A stretch of 64,000 bases of DNA from an uncultured Bacteroidia bacterium (GTDB lineage Bacteria; Bacteroidota; Bacteroidia; Bacteroidales; UBA932), in contig CADCJX010000006.1 of the NCBI GenBank assembly GCA_902801885.1, forward strand, positions 62,001-126,000. Reading direction: 5' to 3'. Each line of letters starts with the position of its first letter. The first letter of the stretch is position 1. The position numbers were made by a program, and so were the translations under genes. Below the pieces are notes generated by a model. The model was given only the letters and a program-made list of their open reading frames with translations, was not told where the DNA came from and did not search any database. This document shows, in pieces, positions 36,736 to 44,912 of the stretch.

Positions 36736-37769
36736 TCGTTCCCTCCTTCTTTTGTTTCTTCCGGTTCGGCCGCTGAGCCTGTAGACGGAGTCTGGTAAGT
36801 CGAAGTAACAAACCTTACTGCCAGCGGAACGGCATCGGCATTCTCTTCATCGGTAGCGAAAGCCTTGGCAAACTTCACCAGGTCGGCAGTCTCGAAAAGC
36901 TTCTTGAGTTCAACAAAGAGGTCGGCAGGAACGTCGGAATGGCTCAAACTATCAAACAGTTCCGCGGTTGTCATCTCAGGGGCGTCGATTCCATAACGCG
37001 AATCAATGTACTCCCTAAGAGCATCCGTAATTCCCGAATAAAATGCTTTTTGTTTGTCCTGAACCCAGAACTTACTATCCCTGAACTGCTCCAGCTTCCT
37101 TAGGGCAACAATGTAAGGCGGATCCTTGTAGACAGCCTTTCCGGCCTCCTTCTTCCTTCTGGAAGCCAGCAGGGCCCAGATCAGCACTGCAAGGAATGCG
37201 ATGCCCCAGATCACTGCGATGTATGGCAGGATCTCACGGAAAGTAACAGGGTACCTTATCTGACCCTTGATGTCATGGATCTCGTAGGTAGTGGTGTCTA
37301 CCGGGATTGTAAAGACTTCCAGAGGACGGGACTTGAAGAAAAGAGTATCTATCCTGTCCGGGGCGGTCTGCCGAAGGATCGACAAAGGCCTAAGGTCGTA
37401 GCTTCCTTCCTCGAATGAAGTGATTATGATTGAAAAATCAATGTCAAAAGAACGGGGTTCGCCTTTCTTTCCATGAACTTTCACAGTGTCAGCCATCCAC
37501 GGGCCAATCACCTCGACGCTGTCACCAGGCATGAATCCATTTGAGAAATCCGCTGGCATGAAACCGGTTCCCTGCTGGACATCCTTAAGATGGAAGCCGT
37601 AACGAAGCTGGTCGCCGATAAGCACGGAATCCCTGGGCTGGAGCTGCTCAAGGAACGAATCCTCCGACTGGATCACCAGTCCCTTGACAGGACCTGAAAG
37701 GACCTGGGCGGAAAGGAATGCCGGCAGAAATACAATCAAAGACAATGAAACCAACAACTTCCTCATCAT
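36732..37769 (-). CDS. Bat operon membrane protein (BatI/DUF4381-like position)
   Basis: A 345-residue protein with a signal peptide (LLVSLSLIVFLPAFLSAQ), a beta-rich extracytoplasmic region at about 25-180, one membrane helix at about 182-204 (ILPYIAVIWGIAFLAVLIWALL), and a cytoplasmic helical domain (FYSGITDALREYIDSRYGID). It sits between the DUF58 gene and batA, where Bacteroidota encode such a protein of unknown role. It shares the helical pattern AFYSGITDALREYI with the region after the membrane helix of BatD. Translation overlaps both neighbours. Confidence 0.75.
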   Translation of the reverse strand: MMRKLLVSLSLIVFLPAFLSAQVLSGPVKGLVIQSEDSFLEQLQPRDSVLIGDQLRYGFHLKDVQQGTGFMPADFSNGFMPGDSVEVIGPWMADTVKVHGKKGEPRSFDIDFSIIITSFEEGSYDLRPLSILRQTAPDRIDTLFFKSRPLEVFTIPVDTTTYEIHDIKGQIRYPVTFREILPYIAVIWGIAFLAVLIWALLASRRKKEAGKAVYKDPPYIVALRKLEQFRDSKFWVQDKQKAFYSGITDALREYIDSRYGIDAPEMTTAELFDSLSHSDVPADLFVELKKLFETADLVKFAKAFATDEENADAVPLAVRFVTSTYQTPSTGSAAEPEETKEGGNE

Positions 37770-38662
37770 TATCTCCTCCCGAAAAATGCCATCAACCCCT
37801 TGACGTAGTCATCGTCTGTCGCTATATCCACGGAATCTATCTGATAACGGTTGAATAACTTGCGCTCATTCTCCACTACGGTTCCGAACCATTTCGAGTA
37901 CTCAGCCCTGACCTTGCGGCTCGAGGTGTTCACCCATGCCGATTCTCCTGTTTCAGAATCCTTTACATGGACAAGGCCGACCGATGGGATGGTTTGTTCC
38001 CTGGGGTCATGGACCTTGATTATAGAGATATCATGCCTGTTCCTTGCAACCTTGAGGGCATCCTCATAACGGGGTCTCCCATCCTGCTCTACATCCAGCA
38101 TGTCGGAAAGCACGAAGGCGGTGCACTTCTTCTTGATGGCGTTTGTGAGGTAACGAAGCGCCTCACCAATGTCAGTGCCATCGGAGGTAGGTTTCAGTTC
38201 GATGATTTCCCTGATAATATGAAGCAGGTTGCTGCGTCCCTTGCCCGGAGGAATGAACTTCTCGACATGGTCGCTGAAAAAGAGCGCACCTACCTTGTCA
38301 TTGTTGATAGAAGCGGAAAAGCTCAGTACGGCGGCAATCTCTGCGATAAGGTCCCTCTTGGTTTTCTCACGCGTACCAAAGAGTCCGGAACGGCTGATGT
38401 CGATCAGAAGGACAACCGTCATTTCCCTCTCTTCCTCATAGACCTTCACATACGGGGCCCTCAGGCGGGCCGTCACATTCCAGTCCATGGAACGCGGATC
38501 GTCTCCATACTGGTACTCACGCACTTCACTGAAGGCCATTCCCCGGCCTTTGAAAGCACTGTGGTACTCTCCCGCAAAGATCTGGTGGGACAGAGCCCTG
38601 GTACGGATCTCTATCTTCCTGACCTTGCGTAGCAGTTCGTTTGCTGTAGGAGTTGAAGGCAT
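37769..38662 (-). CDS. DUF58 domain protein
   Basis: A 297-residue cytoplasmic protein with the DUF58 signature YQYGDDPRSMDWNVTARL (about residues 50-68) and a VWA-like fold around it (VVLLIDISRSGLFGT with DxSxS, then DGTDIGEALRYL and AFVLSDMLDV). It is always found with MoxR ATPases and Bat-type VWA proteins. It is likely a cytoplasmic partner of MoxR in assembling or activating the complex. Its stop overlaps the next gene by one base; moxR lies 15 nt upstream. Confidence 0.92.
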   Translation of the reverse strand: MPSTPTANELLRKVRKIEIRTRALSHQIFAGEYHSAFKGRGMAFSEVREYQYGDDPRSMDWNVTARLRAPYVKVYEEEREMTVVLLIDISRSGLFGTREKTKRDLIAEIAAVLSFSASINNDKVGALFFSDHVEKFIPPGKGRSNLLHIIREIIELKPTSDGTDIGEALRYLTNAIKKKCTAFVLSDMLDVEQDGRPRYEDALKVARNRHDISIIKVHDPREQTIPSVGLVHVKDSETGESAWVNTSSRKVRAEYSKWFGTVVENERKLFNRYQIDSVDIATDDDYVKGLMAFFGRR

Positions 38663-38677
38663 GTCAAAGGCTATTCA

Positions 38678-39670
38678 CTAAGGGACCTGTACGGCATTGA
38701 TAACCTCGGCTATGATCTGCTCGGTGGTCACGTTCTCTGCTTCAGCCTCATAGGTAAGACCGATCCTGTGGCGGAGGACTTCGTTGCAGACCGCCCTGAC
38801 ATCCTCAGGGATGACATAACCCCTGCGCCTTATGAACGCAAAGGCCTTGGCCGCCATGGCCAGGGAAATGCTGGCACGGGGAGAACCTCCGAAGGAAATC
38901 AGGTCCTTGAGCTTTCCGAGACCGTAGTCACCTGGAGTCCTGGTCGCATATACGATGTCCACTATGTACCTTTCGATCTTCTCGTCCATATAGACATCCC
39001 TCACGACCTTGCGGGCTCTCACGATGTCCTCTGGCTTGATCACCGGGGAAGCCTTGGGGAATTCTCCGGTGTTGTTCATCCTGATGATGTACTTCTCTTC
39101 TTCCTTCTTGGGATAGCTGACGACAACTTTGAGCATGAAACGGTCGACCTGGGCCTCAGGAAGAGGATAGGTTCCCTCCTGCTCGATCGGGTTCTGCGTC
39201 GCCATCACGAGGAAGGGCTCGGGGAGCTTGAAGGTCTCGTCGCCGATGGTGACCTGTCTTTCCTGCATCGCCTCGAGAAGGGCCGACTGGACCTTTGCCG
39301 GGGAGCGGTTGATCTCATCAGCCAGTACGAAATTGGCGAAAACCGGGCCCTTGTGGACCTCGAACCTCTCGTCCTTCTGGGAATATATCATCGTACCGAT
39401 GAGGTCGGCAGGAAGAAGGTCAGGGGTGAACTGGATACGGCTGAACTTGGCGTCGATAGCCTGGGACAGGGTGCTGATAGCCAAGGTCTTGGCAAGACCG
39501 GGGACACCTTCCAGTAGGATGTGCCCATTGGCAAGCAGGCCTATGAGCAAATTCTCCACGAGCTGTTTCTGGCCGACGATGACCTTCCCCATCTCGAGGG
39601 ACAGCATGTCCACGAACGCACTTTCCTGCTGGATCCTGTCGTTCAATTCTTTGATGTTAACGCTTTCCAT
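38678..39670 (-). CDS. MoxR family AAA+ ATPase
   Basis: A 330-residue AAA+ chaperone-like ATPase: Walker A GVPGLAKT, Walker B FVLADEINRSPAKVQSALLEAM, sensor 1 ATQNPIEQEGTYPLPEAQ and sensor 2 SPRASISLAM. The MoxR-specific GQKQLVENLLIGLLANGHILLEG precedes the P-loop. It is the first gene of the seven-gene bat operon and probably remodels the VWA or DUF58 partners using ATP. It diverges from truA 46 bp away. Confidence 0.94.
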   Translation of the reverse strand: MESVNIKELNDRIQQESAFVDMLSLEMGKVIVGQKQLVENLLIGLLANGHILLEGVPGLAKTLAISTLSQAIDAKFSRIQFTPDLLPADLIGTMIYSQKDERFEVHKGPVFANFVLADEINRSPAKVQSALLEAMQERQVTIGDETFKLPEPFLVMATQNPIEQEGTYPLPEAQVDRFMLKVVVSYPKKEEEKYIIRMNNTGEFPKASPVIKPEDIVRARKVVRDVYMDEKIERYIVDIVYATRTPGDYGLGKLKDLISFGGSPRASISLAMAAKAFAFIRRRGYVIPEDVRAVCNEVLRHRIGLTYEAEAENVTTEQIIAEVINAVQVP

Positions 39671-39685
39671 GTTATCTCTTTTTTA

Positions 39686-39693
39686 TATTTTTG
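39686..39693 (+). promoter_or_regulatory. -7 box of truA
   Basis: TATTTTTG (TAnnTTTG), 23 nt before the truA ATG, in the short gap from moxR. No clear -33 element. Confidence 0.45.
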
Positions 39694-39716
39694 CGTGTCA
39701 ACAAACCTCCTCGACC

Positions 39717-40487
39717 ATGCGCTACAAGATCATACTTTCCTACGACGGAGCCGATTTCTGCGGCTGGCAGATACAAAGCGATGCCAAAACTGTCCAAGAG
39801 TGTCTTCAAGCTGCACTTTCAACTCTCTTGAAGGAAGAAATCTCCGTCACAGGGGCAGGTAGGACCGATTCGAAGGTCAATGCAACCGGATATGTTGCGC
39901 ACTTCGACACCTCGGCCCAGGACCTTGATGCCGCGGCTGTTGGCTACAAAATAAATGCCATCCTGCCCCATGGAATCAAGGTTCATGACATACTTCCGGC
40001 CTCCCCTGAATTCCATGCCAGGTTCGATGCCACACAAAGGGAATACAAGTATTTCATCCACAGGAAAAAAGATCCTTTCATGGGGAAATATTCCTGCCTC
40101 TACACCTTCCCGCTGGACGTGGAAGCCATGAACAAGGCCGCAACGCATCTGCTTGGGAAACACGATTTCAGCTGCTTCGAGAAGGTTGGGAGCGACAACA
40201 AAACCTCAATCTGCACTGTCTCCTTGGCACAATGGGAAAGCTATGTCCCAGACCATGTGAGGCTGATGGGCTATCCAGCCGATGAAGGCGACTACCTCGT
40301 CTTCACAATCAGGGCAGACAGGTTCCTGAGGAATATGGTCAGGGCCGTCGTAGGTTCCCTGCTGGACGTCGGAAGAGGACGGAGGGACGAGAATTGGTTG
40401 GCCGGCCTGGTGGAAGGCGGAAACCGCAGCGATGCAGGCGAATCGGTTCCCGGTCAGGCATTGTTTTTGACAAGGGTGGAATATTAG
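39717..40487 (+). CDS. truA: tRNA pseudouridine(38-40) synthase
   Basis: Makes pseudouridine at positions 38-40 of tRNA anticodon arms. The 256-residue protein has the normal length. The catalytic Asp lies in GAGRTDSKVNATGYVAHF, and YKIILSYDGADFCGWQ, RFDATQREYKYFI and RFLRNMVRAVVGSLLDVGRG are standard TruA motifs. The open frame extends far upstream, but the ATG at 39717 begins the conserved MRYKIILSYDG segment and lies 23 nt past a promoter box. Confidence 0.96.
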   Translation: MRYKIILSYDGADFCGWQIQSDAKTVQECLQAALSTLLKEEISVTGAGRTDSKVNATGYVAHFDTSAQDLDAAAVGYKINAILPHGIKVHDILPASPEFHARFDATQREYKYFIHRKKDPFMGKYSCLYTFPLDVEAMNKAATHLLGKHDFSCFEKVGSDNKTSICTVSLAQWESYVPDHVRLMGYPADEGDYLVFTIRADRFLRNMVRAVVGSLLDVGRGRRDENWLAGLVEGGNRSDAGESVPGQALFLTRVEY

Positions 40488-40507
40488 CTAATGTCGGTTA
40501 TTTTGAT

Positions 40508-40515
40508 TATATTTG
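40508..40515 (+). promoter_or_regulatory. -7 box of exbB-exbD-tonB operon
   Basis: TATATTTG, exact TAnnTTTG, 39 nt before the ExbB-like start. Confidence 0.55.
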
Positions 40516-40554
40516 CAGTTTAGAATCTGAAATCAATAAACGTACGTTATAATT

Positions 40555-41304
40555 ATGTTGTTCCATGTTTTACAGGTAGGCCTGGACACTGCCGCCGCTG
40601 AGGTGGCCGAGAACATCGCAAGGGCCGCCGAGCCTGCAATGCAGGCAGCTCCTCAGCAAGTAGAGCAGTCTTATTCATTGATCCAGATGGCCGCCAAGGG
40701 AGGCTGGCTGATGATCGTTCTTGCCATCCTTTCCGTCATAGCCATCTACATTTTCGGAAAGAAGTGGTGGATGATCCACAAGGCCCAGCAGGTCGACAAG
40801 AACTTCATGAGGGACATCCGCGACTACATCCATGAAGGAAAGGTCAAGAGCGCACTCTCGCTCTGTGAGAAATACGATTCTCCCGTCGCCCGCCTCGTAG
40901 AGAAGGGAATCGAGCGTATCGGAAGGCCGTTGACCGACATCCAGACAGCCGTGGAGAACATGGGCAACGTTGAAATTGCAAGGCTTGAAAAAGGCCTCCC
41001 CACCCTGGCTACAATAGCCGGAGGCGCTCCGATGATCGGATTCCTCGGAACCGTCCTCGGTATGGTCCAGGCATTCTTCAACATGGCCAATGCCGGCAAC
41101 AACATCGACATCACCCTGCTTTCCAGCGGTATCTACACTGCCATGATCACCACGGTCGGCGGTCTGATCGTCGGTATCCTTGCCTATTTCGGCTACAACT
41201 ACCTTACTGCACAGATCTCCGACCTGATGTTCAAGATGGAGACCACAACTATCGACTTCATGGATCTTCTGCACGAACCTGCAGACAACGAAGAGGAGAA
41301 ATAA
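40555..41304 (+). CDS. ExbB/TolQ-type proton channel protein
   Basis: A 249-residue inner-membrane protein of the MotA/TolQ/ExbB family, with helices at about residues 48-68 (GGWLMIVLAILSVIAIYIF), 140-160 (MIGFLGTVLGMVQAFFNMA) and 185-208 (GIYTAMITTVGGLIVGILAYFGY). The conserved GTVxGM motif is present, with a long cytoplasmic loop (VARLVEKGIERIGRPL). With ExbD it converts the proton gradient into motion of TonB to energise outer-membrane uptake. It starts a three-gene unit. The TolQ alternative is possible, but the TonB gene downstream favours ExbB. Confidence 0.9.
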   Translation: MLFHVLQVGLDTAAAEVAENIARAAEPAMQAAPQQVEQSYSLIQMAAKGGWLMIVLAILSVIAIYIFGKKWWMIHKAQQVDKNFMRDIRDYIHEGKVKSALSLCEKYDSPVARLVEKGIERIGRPLTDIQTAVENMGNVEIARLEKGLPTLATIAGGAPMIGFLGTVLGMVQAFFNMANAGNNIDITLLSSGIYTAMITTVGGLIVGILAYFGYNYLTAQISDLMFKMETTTIDFMDLLHEPADNEEEK

Positions 41305-41307
41305 TAA

Positions 41308-41718
41308 ATGGCATTCAAGAGAACCACAAAGGTCAATTCGGAAATGTCCATGTCGTCCATGACTGACCTGGTGTTCCTGCTCCTGATCTTCTTCCTGGTC
41401 ACCTCGACTCTGGTCAATCCCAATGCACTCAAGCTCCTGCTCCCCAAGAGCACAGGCCAGGTGACAGCGAAACCTACAGTCAGCGTGTCGATCAAGGATT
41501 GGGGCGGCGAGATGTACACCTACCACATCAACGGCGACGAGACTCCTACCCAGTTCTCCGACCTGGAGGACGAGCTGGTCAGTCTTCTTCAGAGTGAGGA
41601 AGATCCTACCTTTTCAATCTATTCCGATGAGAGCGTACCCATCAAGGAGGTCGTCTCGATAATGAACATTGCCAAGAGGAATCATTACAAAGTTATTTTG
41701 GCCACACAGCCTGAGTGA
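41308..41718 (+). CDS. ExbD/TolR family protein
   Basis: A 136-residue protein with a short cytoplasmic N-terminus, one membrane helix (MTDLVFLLLIFFLVTSTLV) that carries the conserved Asp (SSMTDLVFLLLIFF) used in proton transfer, and a periplasmic domain ending in YKVILATQPE. It starts 3 nt after exbB and its stop overlaps the TonB start. It is the normal partner of the ExbB-like protein. Confidence 0.93.
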   Translation: MAFKRTTKVNSEMSMSSMTDLVFLLLIFFLVTSTLVNPNALKLLLPKSTGQVTAKPTVSVSIKDWGGEMYTYHINGDETPTQFSDLEDELVSLLQSEEDPTFSIYSDESVPIKEVVSIMNIAKRNHYKVILATQPE

Positions 41719-42488
41719 TGAAACAGTACCTTCGTGAAAGAGAAAAGGAGGCCAAGTTCTCCACGGTCACGGGAATCGTCCTTACGGTTGCCGTGCATCT
41801 GGTAGTGCTGCTATCCTGTGCATTCACGGGGCTGAAATACCTCTACCCTCCACCCCAGGAACAGACATTCCTGATCGATTTCGAGGAAGAAGAACCGGCT
41901 CCAGTCAAGAGGGAAGCCATCGGAAGGCAGCCACAGGCGGAAGAGGTGGACATAACCAAACCGGTAGAGCTGATCCAGAGAAGCGAATCCCCTGTCAAAT
42001 CGGACAGGCCTAACAAGACAGCGGAAGCCAAGCCTGACGATCATGGTGACGTAGAAGTTCCTGCCCCGAAAGAAGAGATCAACAAGAACGCCCTCTTCCC
42101 AGGCATGAGCAAGAAAGATTCCTCACTAGCTCCTCACGGGGCCACAAATCCTTCCGCCGAATTCAAAGCCGGACATCCCAAAGGCAACACATCCACAGGC
42201 AAGGCCGAAGGTGCTCCAAATGCCCACTTGAAAGGGCGCAGCGTGCTCGGAGCCCTTCCAAGGCCGGACTATGCAGTCCAGGATGAAGGGAAAGTCGTTG
42301 TGGACATCTGGGTGGACAACTATGGAAACGTAACCAAGGCTGTAGCCGGAGGGCAAGGTACTACAGTCAGCAACCAGACATTATGGGCTGCAGCAAGGGC
42401 AGCAGCTATGAAGGCCCATTTCAACCAGAGTGCAGACGCACCTGCCCTGCAACAGGGAACAATTACTTACATTTTCAAACTCAAATAA
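41718..42488 (+). CDS. TonB-like energy transducer
   Basis: A 256-residue protein with one N-terminal membrane anchor (TVTGIVLTVAVHLVVLLSCAF), a Pro/Glu/Lys-rich periplasmic spacer (about residues 50-160) and a C-terminal TonB-type domain (KVVVDIWVDNYGNVTKAVAGG, ending ITYIFKLK). The start ATG overlaps the ExbD stop (TGATG). The end fits the TonB C-terminal beta strands, although the YP motif before it is replaced by RPDY. It would transmit energy to SusC-type or other TonB-dependent transporters. Confidence 0.85.
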   Translation: MKQYLREREKEAKFSTVTGIVLTVAVHLVVLLSCAFTGLKYLYPPPQEQTFLIDFEEEEPAPVKREAIGRQPQAEEVDITKPVELIQRSESPVKSDRPNKTAEAKPDDHGDVEVPAPKEEINKNALFPGMSKKDSSLAPHGATNPSAEFKAGHPKGNTSTGKAEGAPNAHLKGRSVLGALPRPDYAVQDEGKVVVDIWVDNYGNVTKAVAGGQGTTVSNQTLWAAARAAAMKAHFNQSADAPALQQGTITYIFKLK

Positions 42489-42543
42489 TTACAGAGTCCT
42501 TATTATTTTATTGTAACAACCGTGGCGGGAGCCACAGCAAATT

Positions 42544-44001
42544 ATGGAAGAAAAAATGAACGGTGGCTATGAGAGCCACGACGAGCGTAGGGATTACGCT
42601 GGAAACGAAGGAAGAAGAAACGGCTATTCAACAGAAGGAAGGAAGCTAAGGCCCAGAAGGAAGGTCGCACCAGCAGCTTCATCCGACCACGATGCAGAAC
42701 GCAGGCCTTACAACGGCAACAACGACAGAAGAGGCGGCTATCAGAGCCGTGGTGGCTACCAGAATCGCAGAAACTATTCCTCATCAGACAATTACGAGCA
42801 TAACTCAAGCAACCGCCCCTCTTACGGGCAGGATCGCTGCGAGCATACAAGCTATGGGCAGGACCGTCCTCGCTACAATCAGGACCGCCGTGAACGTCCC
42901 AGCTATGGGCAGGACCGTCGCGAGCGTCCTAGTTTCGGACAAGACCGCCGCGAGCGTCCCAGCTACGGCAAGGACCGTCCTCATTACAGCCAGGATCGTC
43001 CCAGTTACGGTCAGGATCGTCCCCGTTTCAGGGATGACCGCCAGGGAGGTCACTCCGAAGGTCGTCCTTCATATGGAAAGCAGAGGAATTTCCACGACGG
43101 TTCCAAGGCTTCAGGTTTCAGCAAGGGTCCCGGTCGTCCGGCTCCGAAGAAGCCTGTACGCAAGAACACATCAAGCTTCACGGCTACAGATGAAGCAGGC
43201 ATAAACCAGATGCTTTCCAGGAAGCCGCAGGTGGACAATTCCCTCTTCTCCGACAATGACAATGTCCCTACTCCGATCAAGGAGGAAATCCGCCTTAATA
43301 AGTTCATCGCCAACTCAGGAGTCTGCTCACGCCGTGAAGCCGACACCTTGATCCAGGCGGGAGTGGTTACCGTCAACGGAGTGGTAGTCACTGAACTCGG
43401 AACCAAGATAAACGTCCTGAAGGACGATGTCCGCTTCAACGGAGAAAGGCTCAAGGGTGAAGAAAAGATATACATCGTGATGAACAAGCCTAAGGGCTTC
43501 GTCACCAGCGCCAGCGATCCGCATGCTGAAAAGACCGTCATGGATCTCCTGAAGGGCTGCACCTCCAGGGTGTTCCCTGTTGGAAGGCTTGACAAGAACA
43601 CTACCGGTGTCCTGATGTTCACCAACGACGGAGAGATCGCAGAGCAGTTGACCCATCCTTCTTTCAACAAGAAGAAGATCTACCAGGTCATTCTCGACAA
43701 GGCCCTCGAAGAAGACGACAAGGAAAAGATCCTGGTCGAAGGTCTCCAGCTCTCTGACGGAGTCATCAAGGCAGACGAACTGGAATATATCGACGCCGAA
43801 GACCACCGCAGGCTCGGCATCGAAATCCACTCAGGAAAGAACCGCATCGTCCGCAGGATTTTCGAGTCCCTCGGCTACACGGTCAAGGCTCTTGACAGGG
43901 TATACTTCGCCGGGCTCACCAAGAAGGGACTGAAGAAGGGAGAATGGAGGTACCTCAGCGAGGGAGAGGTCAATGTCCTCAAGATGGGGGCCTATGTCTA
44001 G
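42544..44001 (+). CDS. RluB-like pseudouridine synthase with repetitive basic N-terminal domain
   Basis: A 485-residue protein. The last 240 residues are a S4 plus RsuA-family pseudouridine synthase: IRLNKFIANSGVCSRREADTLI (S4), the catalytic Asp in PVGRLDKNTTGVLMFTNDG, and the Lys/Arg-rich KNRIVRRIFESLGY. It likely modifies 23S rRNA like RluB. The first 220 residues are low-complexity, rich in Arg, Gly, Tyr, Gln and Asp, with the unit RPSYGQDRRE repeated. Such extensions occur in Bacteroidota RluB homologues and may bind RNA. The era ATG overlaps its end by 8 bp. Confidence 0.88.
   Translation: MEEKMNGGYESHDERRDYAGNEGRRNGYSTEGRKLRPRRKVAPAASSDHDAERRPYNGNNDRRGGYQSRGGYQNRRNYSSSDNYEHNSSNRPSYGQDRCEHTSYGQDRPRYNQDRRERPSYGQDRRERPSFGQDRRERPSYGKDRPHYSQDRPSYGQDRPRFRDDRQGGHSEGRPSYGKQRNFHDGSKASGFSKGPGRPAPKKPVRKNTSSFTATDEAGINQMLSRKPQVDNSLFSDNDNVPTPIKEEIRLNKFIANSGVCSRREADTLIQAGVVTVNGVVVTELGTKINVLKDDVRFNGERLKGEEKIYIVMNKPKGFVTSASDPHAEKTVMDLLKGCTSRVFPVGRLDKNTTGVLMFTNDGEIAEQLTHPSFNKKKIYQVILDKALEEDDKEKILVEGLQLSDGVIKADELEYIDAEDHRRLGIEIHSGKNRIVRRIFESLGYTVKALDRVYFAGLTKKGLKKGEWRYLSEGEVNVLKMGAYV
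42819..43033 (+). repeat. 30-nt degenerate repeats in the RluB-like gene
   Basis: About seven imperfect copies of a roughly 30-nt unit that encodes RPSYGQDRRE-like decapeptides. The unit is in frame and varies mainly at third positions. Confidence 0.75.
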
Positions 44002-44896
44002 CCAAGCAAAGACACAGGAGCACCGCGCGGGCTTCGTCAACATCATCGGCAACCCGAATGTTGGCAAGTCCACCTTGATGAATGCCCTGGTCGGCGAGAA
44101 GCTTTCCATAGTCACGGCAAAGGCCCAGACGACCCGCCACAGGATAATGGGCATTGTCAACACCGATGACTACCAGATCGTATATTCCGACACTCCAGGC
44201 ATGCTGAAGCCGAATTACAGGCTTCAGGAAGACATGATGAAGTTCGTGGACGCCGCAATCGGTGATGCAGACATCATCCTCTACGTGACGGACGTTGTCG
44301 AGAAAAGCGACAAGAATATCGAGTACATCCAGAAGCTCCAGAAGCTTGAATGCCCTGTGGTCGTGGCCATCAACAAGATTGACATCAGCGACCAGGCCAG
44401 GGTCATGGAACTCATCGGATACTGGCAGGAGACACTCCCCGGGGCAGTCATAATCCCTGTCTCAGCCAAGGAGCATTTCAACCTTGAAAGCGTACTGGAC
44501 GCTATCGTAAGCAAGCTTCCAGTTTCTCCGCCATGGTTTGACAAGGACCAGTTCACGGATCGTAACCTCAGGTTTTTCGCCTCGGAGATCATCCGTGAGA
44601 AGATACTTGAGAACTACAGCCAGGAGATTCCCTACAGCTGCGAAGTAGGTATCGAGGCTTTCAAGGAAGGGAAGGACAGGTACGAAATCAGCGCCGTCAT
44701 CTACGTGATGCGCGACACCCAGAAAGGAATAATCATCGGGAAGGGAGGCTCCGCCTTAAAGAAGACGGGTACCGAAGCCCGTCTCGACATGGAAGACTTC
44801 TTCCAGAAGAAGGTCTACCTGCAGCTATTCGTGAAGGTGGACCCCGACTGGAGAGAAAATCGCAAGGAACTCAGGAAATTCGGTTACGAAGAATAA
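43994..44896 (+). CDS. era: GTPase Era
   Basis: Binds 16S rRNA 3' end and helps 30S maturation. The 300-residue protein has G1 GNPNVGKST, switch AQTTRHRIMG, G3 DTPGM, G4 NKIDIS and G5 SAKEH. The C-terminal KH domain has GIIIGKGGSALKKTG (GxxG). The start MSSQAKTQEHRAGF at 43994 overlaps the end of the RluB-like gene by 8 bp; an ATG at 43973 would overlap more. Confidence 0.96.
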   Translation: MSSQAKTQEHRAGFVNIIGNPNVGKSTLMNALVGEKLSIVTAKAQTTRHRIMGIVNTDDYQIVYSDTPGMLKPNYRLQEDMMKFVDAAIGDADIILYVTDVVEKSDKNIEYIQKLQKLECPVVVAINKIDISDQARVMELIGYWQETLPGAVIIPVSAKEHFNLESVLDAIVSKLPVSPPWFDKDQFTDRNLRFFASEIIREKILENYSQEIPYSCEVGIEAFKEGKDRYEISAVIYVMRDTQKGIIIGKGGSALKKTGTEARLDMEDFFQKKVYLQLFVKVDPDWRENRKELRKFGYEE

Positions 44897-44912
44897 AAAC
44901 GTCAGAAGGAAT

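Noticed and set aside
42518..42535. GTGGC-GGGA-GCCAC hairpin between the TonB and RluB-like genes
   Set aside because: Stem of only 5 bp and no U-run, so not called a terminator.
42692..43204. Open frame of 170 codons in another frame over the RluB repeats
   Set aside because: Produced by the repetitive GC-rich repeat DNA; the RluB frame is the one that continues into a conserved enzyme.
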